From Cognatishimia sp. MH4019 (GTDB taxonomy: Bacteria > Pseudomonadota > Alphaproteobacteria > Rhodobacterales > Rhodobacteraceae): 64,000 nt of DNA. The notes beneath the pieces were generated by a model, which made no database searches, was not told where the DNA came from, and worked only from the letters and a program-made list of their open reading frames with translations. Below are positions 26,923 through 34,945 of this stretch, one piece after another. How positions within the stretch are numbered: the first letter of the stretch is position 1; each line of letters starts with the position of its first letter. Position numbers and translations under genes: made by a program. The stretch covers positions 141,877-205,876 of the forward strand of contig NZ_JAHTBL010000007.1 of the NCBI RefSeq assembly GCF_020177595.1, read 5' to 3'.

Positions 26923-26944
26923 CAGCGCCCACCAAAGGGCGCTG
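26923..26944. terminator. Bidirectional terminator between TetR and pirin genes
   Basis: CAGCGCCC-ACCAAA-GGGCGCTG forms a perfect 8-base stem. On the minus strand a second small hairpin and TATTTTT follow (26900-26914). It separates two convergent genes. Confidence 0.6.
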
Positions 26945-26953
26945 CCACTCGTT

Positions 26954-27865
26954 TTAATGCGCAGGCTTGATAAACGTCCCGTTGCGCAGTTCTCGCATGG
27001 CGGTTTGCAACTCTTCTTGCGTGTTCATCACAATCGGCCCGTGCCACGCCACAGGCTCCTGAATGGGCGCGCCTGAGACCAGCAAGAAACGCACGCCTTC
27101 TTCGCCTGCCTGTACGGTGACTTCCTCGCCCGTGCCAAAGCGGATGAGGGTCCGGTTGCCTGAAAGATCGCGGATATTGACCTCTTGCCCGGCCACCTCT
27201 TTTTCCAGCAAGACACCTTGTGGGTCGGACGCATCGGCAAAGGCACCTGCGCCCTCAAACACATAGGCAAAGGCCCGGCGATAGGTGTCGACCTTGAAGG
27301 TCTTCTTCACGCCCGCTGGCACAAAGATGTCGAGATATTGCGGATCGGCTGCAATACCGTCCACCGGCCCCGATTTGCCCCAGAATTCCCCGACAATCAC
27401 CTTCACACGGGTGCCGTCATCATCGATCACCTCGGGAATGTCCTTGCCTTGCACATCCTGATAGCGCGGTGCGGTCATCTTCAGCGACGAGGGCAGGTTC
27501 GCCCAAAGCTGAAAGCCGTGCATCTGGCCTTGCGCGTTCCCATGCGGCATTTCCTGATGCAGAATGCCTGAGCCTGCGGTCATCCATTGCACATCGCCCG
27601 CGCCCAGAGTGCCCTCATTTCCAAGGCTGTCGCCATGATCGACGGTGCCGTTCAGCACATAGGTGATCGTTTCGATCCCGCGATGGGGATGCCACGGGAA
27701 GCCGGCCTCAAAGTCCTGCGGCCGCTCGTTACGAAAATCATCAAAGAGCAGGAACGGATCCAGCTCGCTTGGGTCCTGAAAACCAAAGGCCCGGTGCAGT
27801 TTGACGCCCGCGCCTTCCATTGTGGGAATGGCCTGACGTGTTTCCAAAGTAGGTCTGAGAGACAT
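26954..27865 (-). CDS. Pirin family protein
   Basis: This 303-residue bicupin has the pirin signature (FPWHPHRGIETITYVLNGTVDHGDSLGN near residue 55) with metal-ligand His residues, followed by WMTAGSGILHQEMP. Pirins bind iron and act as quercetinase-like oxygenases or redox-dependent regulators; its role here is not known. It is convergent with the TetR gene and ends with a strong terminator. Confidence 0.88.
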   Translation of the reverse strand: MSLRPTLETRQAIPTMEGAGVKLHRAFGFQDPSELDPFLLFDDFRNERPQDFEAGFPWHPHRGIETITYVLNGTVDHGDSLGNEGTLGAGDVQWMTAGSGILHQEMPHGNAQGQMHGFQLWANLPSSLKMTAPRYQDVQGKDIPEVIDDDGTRVKVIVGEFWGKSGPVDGIAADPQYLDIFVPAGVKKTFKVDTYRRAFAYVFEGAGAFADASDPQGVLLEKEVAGQEVNIRDLSGNRTLIRFGTGEEVTVQAGEEGVRFLLVSGAPIQEPVAWHGPIVMNTQEELQTAMRELRNGTFIKPAH

Positions 27866-28025
27866 GATCGTTCTCCTTTCCCTGCGTCAGATAAGGCGCA
27901 TAGGGGTCACGCACAATTGCGCGAAGGGTTTGGTAGGACAGGGATGCTGTGCACAAACGAACAGGTCTCGCCAAGACCTGCGCAACACAGTATGAGGCGG
28001 CAGTCCAAACGCCGGAGCCGCATTC

Positions 28026-28502
28026 ATGTCCGATCCCGAAATCCTCGCCACATTACAGGCCTCGACCCCGCGCCGCTGGTTTGCCGTAGGCGTGCTGTCG
28101 ATGCTGGGCGTGCTGCTGGTGGTGCTGAGCTTTAACACCGCACAGGCGGGCTTTCTCTATCAGGCGTTTTTGATGATCATCGGGGCATTGGCGCTCCTTG
28201 AGGCCCGCCGTCTCTGGCGTGCAACCGAACAGGCGCTCGAGCTGACCCGGGACGCCCTGCGCATCCGCGGCGGAGAGATCATCGTGACAACGGACAACAT
28301 CGAAGCCGTGGATCGCGGCGTTTTCGCCTTCAAGCCGTCCAACGGGTTCCTGCTGCGCACTAAGGAAAAAGGCGCGCGCGTCTGGTCGCCGGGCATGTAT
28401 TGGCGGTTCGGAAGACGCATCGGCGTCGGCGGAGCAACCGCCGCCTCTCAAGCTAAGTTCATGTCCGAGATTATCAGCGCGATCCTTGCGGAGCGGGAGT
28501 GA
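28026..28502 (+). CDS. Two-helix membrane protein of unknown function
   Basis: This 158-residue protein has two transmembrane helices at about residues 17-36 and 42-58, then a soluble basic domain of about 100 residues (IRGGEIIVTTDNIEAVDRGVFAFKPSNGFLL). That layout resembles small bacterial PH-like membrane proteins, but I cannot assign a family with confidence. It is divergent from pirin and convergent with the Tad-type genes. Confidence 0.7.
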   Translation: MSDPEILATLQASTPRRWFAVGVLSMLGVLLVVLSFNTAQAGFLYQAFLMIIGALALLEARRLWRATEQALELTRDALRIRGGEIIVTTDNIEAVDRGVFAFKPSNGFLLRTKEKGARVWSPGMYWRFGRRIGVGGATAASQAKFMSEIISAILAERE

Positions 28503-28519
28503 GGGGCGACACCGAAGCG

Positions 28520-29182
28520 TCAGTTGCAGGCGTTGGAGTTCGGCATCAGAGGCATCACAAGTGCCTCTGAGCGAGGGCTCAAGATCTCGCGATGGCTAAA
28601 TGTTGTCGGCGACAGACCGATCATAATACCGTCGGGGTTTGCTTGATGTATCATTCCATCAGTCGGCACTTCGTCGTCGAACAAGCGCGCTGAGAATGGT
28701 GGTGCATAGTCCACAAATGTTTCAACCATGATCAGTTGATCAGGGCTCGGTGAATTGGGAATCTGCGAGCGCATCGCGTTCAGGCTTGCCGCCGTGTGTT
28801 TTTTGAAGTTCGCGCCACCGTTTCCGCGCGTGCAGGACCAACCCGTCGGTCCAAGAATGAAGTTATTGTTATTGTCAGGGTCACGGCTGAACACGGTTAC
28901 ACGAAGGCGCGCATTATGCGATGTGTTATTGAGAAACCGCAGTAACTCATAGGATGTCGTTAGATATCTCGCGTTGACGCCATCCTGCTCACGCGAAATC
29001 GCATCTGCAATCGTGTAGGTTGCTTTCAAATTCGTGCCTTGCGTGCGGTAGGCATCAAAATAGGTGAACGTGCTAAGGTAGAACCACAGCAGAAGTGGAA
29101 AGATCAAAACCGTTTCGACCGACATGCTGCCAGAGGAGTCCGATCCGAAATCCAGAACGCGAAGACGCAGTGCTTTCAACAT
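28520..29182 (-). CDS. TadE-like pseudopilin, second copy
   Basis: This 220-residue protein has an N-terminal hydrophobic segment after SGSMSVETVLIFPLLLWFYLSTF, the short Gly-x-x-x-Glu context and membrane helix typical of TadE pseudopilins, and a C-terminal secreted part. Its start shares the overlap TGATG with the preceding TadE gene. It is the last of three coupled genes of the Tad (Flp pilus) group; the rest of the Tad locus is absent from this window. Confidence 0.8.
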   Translation of the reverse strand: MLKALRLRVLDFGSDSSGSMSVETVLIFPLLLWFYLSTFTYFDAYRTQGTNLKATYTIADAISREQDGVNARYLTTSYELLRFLNNTSHNARLRVTVFSRDPDNNNNFILGPTGWSCTRGNGGANFKKHTAASLNAMRSQIPNSPSPDQLIMVETFVDYAPPFSARLFDDEVPTDGMIHQANPDGIMIGLSPTTFSHREILSPRSEALVMPLMPNSNACN

Positions 29183-29784
29183 CAGAGAGGCTCCACGACA
29201 TACATGGTCGACACGACAAGTGCGATGCCACCACCTTTTTGAAGCGGCACCATTGAACCTAGGCCCATCATCGAAAGACGGGTCTGCGATTCCTCTGTCT
29301 GCTGATGGAAGAACCGCGAGAACCGGTAATTCGGAATGATTGGGTCGACGAGGGCGCAGACCCGAAGCAACATCAGCTCGTTCTGGATGTTTGACGAAAT
29401 GGCCGACTTGCTGTCTCCAGGATTGCCGCGATCAACACAAGGGGCGGTCTCGTCCGGGTACACCGGATTTTGCGGGTTAATGCGGGTCATTTCGATCCGC
29501 AGATTCTGTTCGCAATTGCTGAACATCCCGCCGACATTGCAAATCTCGCGCTTGAGTTGCTCCTCAGTGGGCTGCCAAGCAGCATTCAGCCGAATTTCAC
29601 GCCGTACCAGATCGACGCCACGCTCCAGCATCGCGTTGCGCGTCATCAACAACCCAGACTCGATGGATGAAATGAACACCCACATGTAGAGCGGGAATAG
29701 CAGCACGAACTCAACGGTCGCGTTGCCCTTCTCGTCGTGGTGAAACCGCTTGATACGGCGTGTGATTTCGCGGAAGAAACGCAT
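29182..29784 (-). CDS. TadE-like pseudopilin, first copy
   Basis: This 200-residue protein has a basic N-terminus, then KGNATVEFVLLFPLYMWVFISSIESGLLM, a type IV pseudopilin-like segment with Glu after Gly-Asn. The rest is probably extracytoplasmic, with paired cysteines that could form disulfides. Its ATG overlaps the VWA gene stop (TAATG) and its stop overlaps the next gene start, so the three are translationally coupled. Confidence 0.8.
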   Translation of the reverse strand: MRFFREITRRIKRFHHDEKGNATVEFVLLFPLYMWVFISSIESGLLMTRNAMLERGVDLVRREIRLNAAWQPTEEQLKREICNVGGMFSNCEQNLRIEMTRINPQNPVYPDETAPCVDRGNPGDSKSAISSNIQNELMLLRVCALVDPIIPNYRFSRFFHQQTEESQTRLSMMGLGSMVPLQKGGGIALVVSTMYVVEPL

Positions 29785-31430
29785 TACTGGATCAGTTTCA
29801 AGTGGTTGATCTTACTGGCGATTGTCTCGAACGCATTGTCGAGGTTGTTCGACCCAACAATCAACGCATTGCCGCTCGCACCTGCGCATTGTGTCAGGAT
29901 ATTTTGCGCATGGGCCGGTGCCGAGAAGGCGATCGTGTAGATCAGAATTTGCTTCTCCCGTGCTTTTTCGCATACGGCCAGGAGGTTAGAATCGGCCAAC
30001 GCATTACCTGCACCATTGGTATCATTGGTGAACTCTTCTTCTGCCCAGCGCGTCTTGTTCTCCCACGTGTTATAGTTGTCGTAGAAATACTCGGAGATGT
30101 ATTCGAGATTGTAACGCTGCATCAGGTCCGGCCAGGACACCTGAACGATGTCCGACATATTGTTCGGCACGTTCCACCGCTCTTTGTCGTTATGGGGCAA
30201 ATACCATTGCTTCTGGCCTGAGCTGCGCCAATCGAGATTGACGATATAGCGGTCCTTGTTTTCCGAGTAATAGACATGCGACATGCCTGTCTTGAACTCT
30301 TCTTTCAGGTCATATTGGCGGGTGTTGTCGCCATCGGTCATGATCACCAGGACCTTCATTGTCTCAGGGTCCAGAAAATCCTCCGGACGCGTGTTCACGG
30401 ATTCATCAACCAGCGATGAAATGTTGTCGCGCGAAGTCGGGTCCAACAGGACGGTGCCCCACTTGGCACCAACATCGGTCGCAGTCCAGCCGCCCGTCGT
30501 CAGTCGACCAATCTTGGTCTTCAGCTTTTCGGGATCGATCTCGTGGACCATGATCTTGTTGCGGTCGTTCGGATCGGTTTGGCAATGCGGCCGCAGGATA
30601 CGGTCCTCATTGTCGTTCTGATCGTTGTAGTAGTTCGTGTCCGCATCGTAATGCGCAATACGCCGAACGGTGCCTGTCGGGAAATTGGTGTATTGGAAGT
30701 GCTCAGGCTTGAAGCGCACACAATGCGATGCGCTGGTGCCATTGCTATACTGTGCGGCCACGCCAAACGCGTCCGCCAGTTCCTTACCGGCATTGACCTT
30801 CCCGTTATAGGGGATGACGGAAATAGATGTGGTTCCCGACACACCCTGGAACTCTTCTCGGATCACATCGTCGACGAATTTTTTACCCGCATCATGGAGG
30901 TCACGGATCTTGGAACCGCCCATCGAACCGGACACGTCCAGCACCAGCGAGATTTCGATATCCGTGATACGCTCTTCAGCTGCGGAGGTCTTGTCGCTCG
31001 ACAGATATTTGATACCTTCGTAGCCATCGTTGGTGAAGATATCGGCGTCGATGAACATTGTTTGCATGTTGGCGGCGACTTCAACGTCACATCGACGGAA
31101 ATTCAGGCCTTCCTCGACCTTGATACCGTCCTCCGAGATGACGTGCGACAGTCCGCGGGCTTCAAAGAAATCAAGTACCACGGATTTGGGGTCTTGCTCT
31201 TGCTGCATGTCCGCACAGGCCAGAACGGCACTGTCTGCGGTGTTGCGCAGCAGCGTATCTTGATTTTCATAGCGCATGACATCGACCGCTAGTCCCGTCG
31301 TCAGAAGCATCGCCAGCATCAAGAACAGACTGAAAATCGTCAAACTACCGTCTTCCTCCCGCGCAAATCGCGCGAAGAATGTTGTGTCCAGTGCCCCCGG
31401 TTGTCCTAGACGTTTCTGTCCAAACCGCAT
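29784..31430 (-). CDS. TadG-like VWA-domain protein
   Basis: This 548-residue protein has a TadG-like N-terminus with one membrane helix (DGSLTIFSLFLMLAMLLTTGLAVDVMRYE) and then a von Willebrand A domain with the MIDAS motif DVSGSMGGSK and later VLVIMTDGDNT. Such proteins are thought to anchor or help assemble Tad pili. I chose ATG 31430, preceded by GGAAAGGG, because the longer upstream extension has no family character. It is first of the three-gene unit. Confidence 0.83.
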   Translation of the reverse strand: MRFGQKRLGQPGALDTTFFARFAREEDGSLTIFSLFLMLAMLLTTGLAVDVMRYENQDTLLRNTADSAVLACADMQQEQDPKSVVLDFFEARGLSHVISEDGIKVEEGLNFRRCDVEVAANMQTMFIDADIFTNDGYEGIKYLSSDKTSAAEERITDIEISLVLDVSGSMGGSKIRDLHDAGKKFVDDVIREEFQGVSGTTSISVIPYNGKVNAGKELADAFGVAAQYSNGTSASHCVRFKPEHFQYTNFPTGTVRRIAHYDADTNYYNDQNDNEDRILRPHCQTDPNDRNKIMVHEIDPEKLKTKIGRLTTGGWTATDVGAKWGTVLLDPTSRDNISSLVDESVNTRPEDFLDPETMKVLVIMTDGDNTRQYDLKEEFKTGMSHVYYSENKDRYIVNLDWRSSGQKQWYLPHNDKERWNVPNNMSDIVQVSWPDLMQRYNLEYISEYFYDNYNTWENKTRWAEEEFTNDTNGAGNALADSNLLAVCEKAREKQILIYTIAFSAPAHAQNILTQCAGASGNALIVGSNNLDNAFETIASKINHLKLIQ

Positions 31431-31772
31431 GTCGTTCCCTTTCCTAGCGCACAAGGCGCACTCCTCCCCAAGTCGGAGAAACTCAAAGGTTTGTTTGCTG
31501 GGAAAAAAGGGCGTCAATAAGGCAAAATTCGCCCTAAATAGGTGCTTTTCAAAGCGATCTGGGCAGTAAAGCGTTACTGAAAGGTTAATTGTTTGAGATG
31601 GCGAAACAATTGGCCCATCGCGCAAAGACCTGTTCGATTCGAGCTTCTTATGGGTCAGGATTATGCTGCGCTGCCGCGACTTTGGTTAATGAATTTGTGA
31701 TCGTTTCGCGCTTAGGCTCAACCCTGACGCCTGATCTGAGTCGCGCGTCAGGGATACCAAGGGAGGCCCCCA
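31431..31772. other. 342-base divergent intergenic region, VWA gene and gdhA
   Basis: No convincing gene is present. The part near 31430 is the VWA promoter region. The part near 31773 holds the gdhA leader hairpin. The middle is AT-richer than average, as expected for two divergent promoters, but I cannot name clear -35/-10 pairs. Confidence 0.5.
31722..31753 (+). promoter_or_regulatory. Leader hairpin before gdhA
   Basis: CCCTGACGC (31722-31730) pairs perfectly with GCGTCAGGG (31745-31753) around a 14-base loop. The Shine-Dalgarno AGGGAGG lies just after it at about 31760-31766, ahead of the ATG at 31773. It could be an mRNA-stability or control element, or remnant terminator. Confidence 0.45.
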
Positions 31773-33212
31773 ATGAACCAGAACAAACCCTTCAACGAGC
31801 CGAGCTTTCGCCAATCGGTCGATCTGATGTTCAACCGCGCGGTTGCGCTGATGGACCTGCCTCCCGGGCTTGAAGAGAAGATCCGCGTTTGTAACGCCAC
31901 CTATACCGTGCGCTTCGGCGTGCGCCTGCGTGGGCAGATCGTGACGCTGACCGGCTACCGCTCGGTGCATTCGGAACATATGGAGCCGGTCAAAGGCGGC
32001 ATTCGCTATGCGCCGTCGGTCAATCAGGACGAAGTTGAAGCGCTCGCTGCGCTGATGACTTATAAATGCGCGCTGGTGGAAGCTCCTTTTGGGGGCTCCA
32101 AAGGCGGGCTTTGCATTGACCCGCGCGATTATGAAGAACATGAGCTGGAGCTTATAACCCGCCGCTTTGCCTATGAATTGGCCAAACGCGACCTGATCCA
32201 TCCCTCGCAAAACGTGCCGGCCCCCGATATGGGCACCGGCGAGCGGGAGATGGCGTGGATTGCCGATCAATATAACCGCATGAACACGACCGATATCAAC
32301 GGTCGCGCCTGTGTCACTGGCAAGCCGCTGAATGCGGGCGGCATCCATGGCCGGGTGGAAGCGACAGGCCGCGGTGTGCAATATGCCCTGCGCGAGTTCT
32401 TCCGCGACAAGCGCGATATGGAGATGGCCGGAATGACCGGAAAGCTCGACGGCAAGAAGGTTGTGGTGCAGGGTTTGGGCAATGTGGGCTATCACGCGGC
32501 GAAGTTCCTGTCCGAGGAAGATGGCTCCAAGATTGTCGGCGTGATTGAACGCGACGGGGCCATCGTGAATGACGCTGGCATTGACGTGGATGGCTTACGC
32601 GACTGGATCGCGGGCCATGGCGGGGTTGAGGGCAGCCCGTTTGGCACGTTCGTACCGGATGGGGCCAGCGTGTTGGAGCATGAATGCGACATCCTGATCC
32701 CCGCTGCGTTGGAGGGTGTGATCAACCTCGCAAACGCCGCCCGGATCAAAGCCCCTTTGATCATTGAGGCTGCCAATGGCCCTGTAACTGCTGGAGCTGA
32801 TCAGATTTTGCGTGAGAAGGGCTGCGTGATTATACCTGACATGTATGCCAATGCGGGGGGTGTGACGGTGTCATACTTCGAATGGGTCAAGAACCTGAGC
32901 CATATCCGCTTTGGTCGCATGCAACGCCGCCAGGAAGAGGCGCGTCACCAGCTTGTTGTCGACGAGCTGGAGCGGTTATCCGATCATCTGGGGGACGCCT
33001 GGACGATGACGCCCGATTTCAAATCGAAATATCTGCGCGGCGCGGATGAGTTGGAGCTGGTGCGTTCGGGTCTAGATGACACGATGCGCATTGCCTATCA
33101 GTCCATGCGCGAGGTTTGGCACGCGCGAGAGGATGTCACGGATTTACGCACGGCGGCGTATCTGGTGTCGATCGACAAGGTCGCGCAAAGCTACCGCGCG
33201 AAGGGAATCTGA
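31773..33212 (+). CDS. gdhA: Glutamate dehydrogenase-type amino acid dehydrogenase
   Basis: This 479-residue protein has the Glu/Leu/Phe/Val dehydrogenase core: catalytic Lys in the KCALVEAPFGGSKGGL stretch, and a nucleotide-binding GLGNVGYHAAKFL near residue 233. It interconverts glutamate and 2-oxoglutarate plus ammonia. The length and motifs fit the family. The next locus is sarcosine oxidase, which also feeds amino-acid nitrogen, but they are separated by terminators. Confidence 0.88.
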   Translation: MNQNKPFNEPSFRQSVDLMFNRAVALMDLPPGLEEKIRVCNATYTVRFGVRLRGQIVTLTGYRSVHSEHMEPVKGGIRYAPSVNQDEVEALAALMTYKCALVEAPFGGSKGGLCIDPRDYEEHELELITRRFAYELAKRDLIHPSQNVPAPDMGTGEREMAWIADQYNRMNTTDINGRACVTGKPLNAGGIHGRVEATGRGVQYALREFFRDKRDMEMAGMTGKLDGKKVVVQGLGNVGYHAAKFLSEEDGSKIVGVIERDGAIVNDAGIDVDGLRDWIAGHGGVEGSPFGTFVPDGASVLEHECDILIPAALEGVINLANAARIKAPLIIEAANGPVTAGADQILREKGCVIIPDMYANAGGVTVSYFEWVKNLSHIRFGRMQRRQEEARHQLVVDELERLSDHLGDAWTMTPDFKSKYLRGADELELVRSGLDDTMRIAYQSMREVWHAREDVTDLRTAAYLVSIDKVAQSYRAKGI

Positions 33213-33244
33213 AGACCTGTTTCAAGCGGGTTGAGGTTTTGCGC

Positions 33245-33296
33245 CGCGGGCTTCGCCCGCGTCGCTCCGCGCGGGGATTTCATCCCCGCGTTTTTT
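33245..33296 (+). terminator. Tandem hairpins and rho-independent terminator of gdhA
   Basis: CGCGGGC-TTC-GCCCGCG (33245-33261) is followed by CGCGGGG-ATTTCAT-CCCCGCG (33270-33290) and six T (33291-33296). The second hairpin with its T run is a classic intrinsic terminator. Confidence 0.75.
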
Positions 33297-33318
33297 GGAT
33301 ATTTGAGAAAAGCGAATG
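33291..33318 (+). repeat. Dispersed GTATTT element behind gdhA
   Basis: TTTTTTGGATATTT is followed by GAGAAAAGCGAATG. The GATATTT variant is the most divergent of the five copies. It overlaps the end of the gdhA terminator and is co-oriented with gdhA. Confidence 0.45.
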
Positions 33319-33425
33319 GTATCGGGTCGTTCCGGGACGTCTTCGTGTCGAAAAGCGGCCTGCGGTCTTGCAGCGGATCGTTGATGTTGCTTGAGTGAGC
33401 TCAATCACATCCGAGGATAACCAAC

Positions 33426-34679
33426 ATGCGCTACAACGCGCTTCAGGTGCTAAAGGAAGGTTTGTTTGGCAATCGTGGCTGGAAGCCCGTTTGGCGCAAT
33501 CCCGAACCGAAATCCGAATATGATATCGTGATTATCGGCGGCGGCGGGCATGGTCTGTCGACGGCTTATTATCTGGCCAAGAACCATGGCATGAAGAATA
33601 TCGCCGTGCTCGAGAAGGGATATCTGGGGGGCGGCAATGTGGGTCGTAACACCACGATTGTGCGTGCCAACTATTTCCTGCCCGGCAATTCGGAGTTCTA
33701 TTCGCACTCCCTCAAGCTGTGGGAGGGGATGGAGCAGGATCTCAACTACAACGCCATGCATTCCCAGCGCGGGTTGATCAATCTGTTTCATTCCGACGGC
33801 CAGCGCGACGCCTTCGCGCGGCGCGGCAATGCGATGATCAACCAAGGCGATGACGCGGTATTGCTGGACCGCGATGGGGTGCGCGAACACCTGCCGTATC
33901 TTGATTTCGACAATGTGCGGTTTCCGATTTACGGTGGCTTGCTCCACCCGCGTGGCGGGACCGCGCGCCATGACGCAGTGGCCTGGGGCTATGCGCGCGG
34001 GGCGGATCAGCGGGGCGTGGACCTGATCCAGAACTGCGAAGTCACCGGCATTGATATTGAAAACGGCAAGGTGCGCGGCGTGCAGACGTCGCGCGGGGCG
34101 ATCCGGGCCAAGAAGGTTGCGATTGTTGTGGCGGGCCGCTCGGGGCAGGTCGCGGCGATGGCGGGGATGCGTCTGCCGATTGAAAGCCACGTGTTGCAAG
34201 CCTTTGTCACCGAAGGCCTCAAGCCCTGCATCGATCATGTGGTCAGCTTCGGCATGGGGCATTTCTATATCAGCCAGTCCGATAAGGGCGGGTTGGTCTT
34301 TGGCGGAGACCTCGATTTCTACAGCTCATATGCCAGCCGCGGAAACCTGCCGATGAAAGAGCATGTGATGGAGGCCGCGATGACCCTGATGCCGATGATC
34401 GGCAAGGCGCGGGTGCTGCGCAGTTGGGGCGGGATCATGGACATGACGCCCGATGGCTCGCCCATCATCGACAAGACCGACACAGACGGCCTCTATATCG
34501 ATTGCGGCTGGTGCTATGGCGGGTTCAAGGCAGTGCCCGGCTCTGGCTATAGCTTCGCGCATCTGATCGCGACCGACCAGCACCATGAACCGGCTGCCAA
34601 ATTCCGCCTCGACCGCTTCCGCACAGGGCGCGGTTTGATGGATGAAGAAGGCACCGGCAGCCAGCATAATCTGCATTAA
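33426..34679 (+). CDS. soxB: Heterotetrameric sarcosine oxidase subunit beta
   Basis: This 417-residue protein has an N-terminal FAD-binding GGGGHGLSTAYYLAKNHG (residues 38-54) and the family's covalent-flavin and substrate-site region. It oxidises the N-methyl group of sarcosine to glycine with FAD and FMN. It starts the operon soxB-soxD-soxA-soxG in the usual order, with soxD 11 bases downstream. Confidence 0.93.
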   Translation: MRYNALQVLKEGLFGNRGWKPVWRNPEPKSEYDIVIIGGGGHGLSTAYYLAKNHGMKNIAVLEKGYLGGGNVGRNTTIVRANYFLPGNSEFYSHSLKLWEGMEQDLNYNAMHSQRGLINLFHSDGQRDAFARRGNAMINQGDDAVLLDRDGVREHLPYLDFDNVRFPIYGGLLHPRGGTARHDAVAWGYARGADQRGVDLIQNCEVTGIDIENGKVRGVQTSRGAIRAKKVAIVVAGRSGQVAAMAGMRLPIESHVLQAFVTEGLKPCIDHVVSFGMGHFYISQSDKGGLVFGGDLDFYSSYASRGNLPMKEHVMEAAMTLMPMIGKARVLRSWGGIMDMTPDGSPIIDKTDTDGLYIDCGWCYGGFKAVPGSGYSFAHLIATDQHHEPAAKFRLDRFRTGRGLMDEEGTGSQHNLH

Positions 34680-34690
34680 GGGAGCATGAC

Positions 34691-34945
34691 ATGAGACTGA
34701 CATGCCCGCTCTGTGGCGAACGCGATCGCCGTGAGTTTTACTACCAAGGCGAAGCCGTGATGCTGGACCGTCCGGCACCAGATGCTGGCGACGAGGCCTG
34801 GGACGCCTACTTGCATTTGCGCGATAATGCAGCTGGCGAGACGCAGGATTTGTGGTGCCATGAGGCCGGGTGCGGCGCGTGGATCAAAGTTACGCGCAAC
34901 ACGGTGACTCATGAGGTGCTCAAGACCGAACTGGTGGCGAAATGA
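34691..34945 (+). CDS. soxD: Sarcosine oxidase subunit delta
   Basis: This 84-residue protein has the zinc-site pattern CPLCGERDRREF, then WCHEAGCGAWI. The likely zinc ligands are Cys5, Cys8, His59 and Cys63 by the family pattern. It is the smallest subunit of the tetramer. Its stop overlaps the soxA start in ATGA. Confidence 0.92.
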   Translation: MRLTCPLCGERDRREFYYQGEAVMLDRPAPDAGDEAWDAYLHLRDNAAGETQDLWCHEAGCGAWIKVTRNTVTHEVLKTELVAK

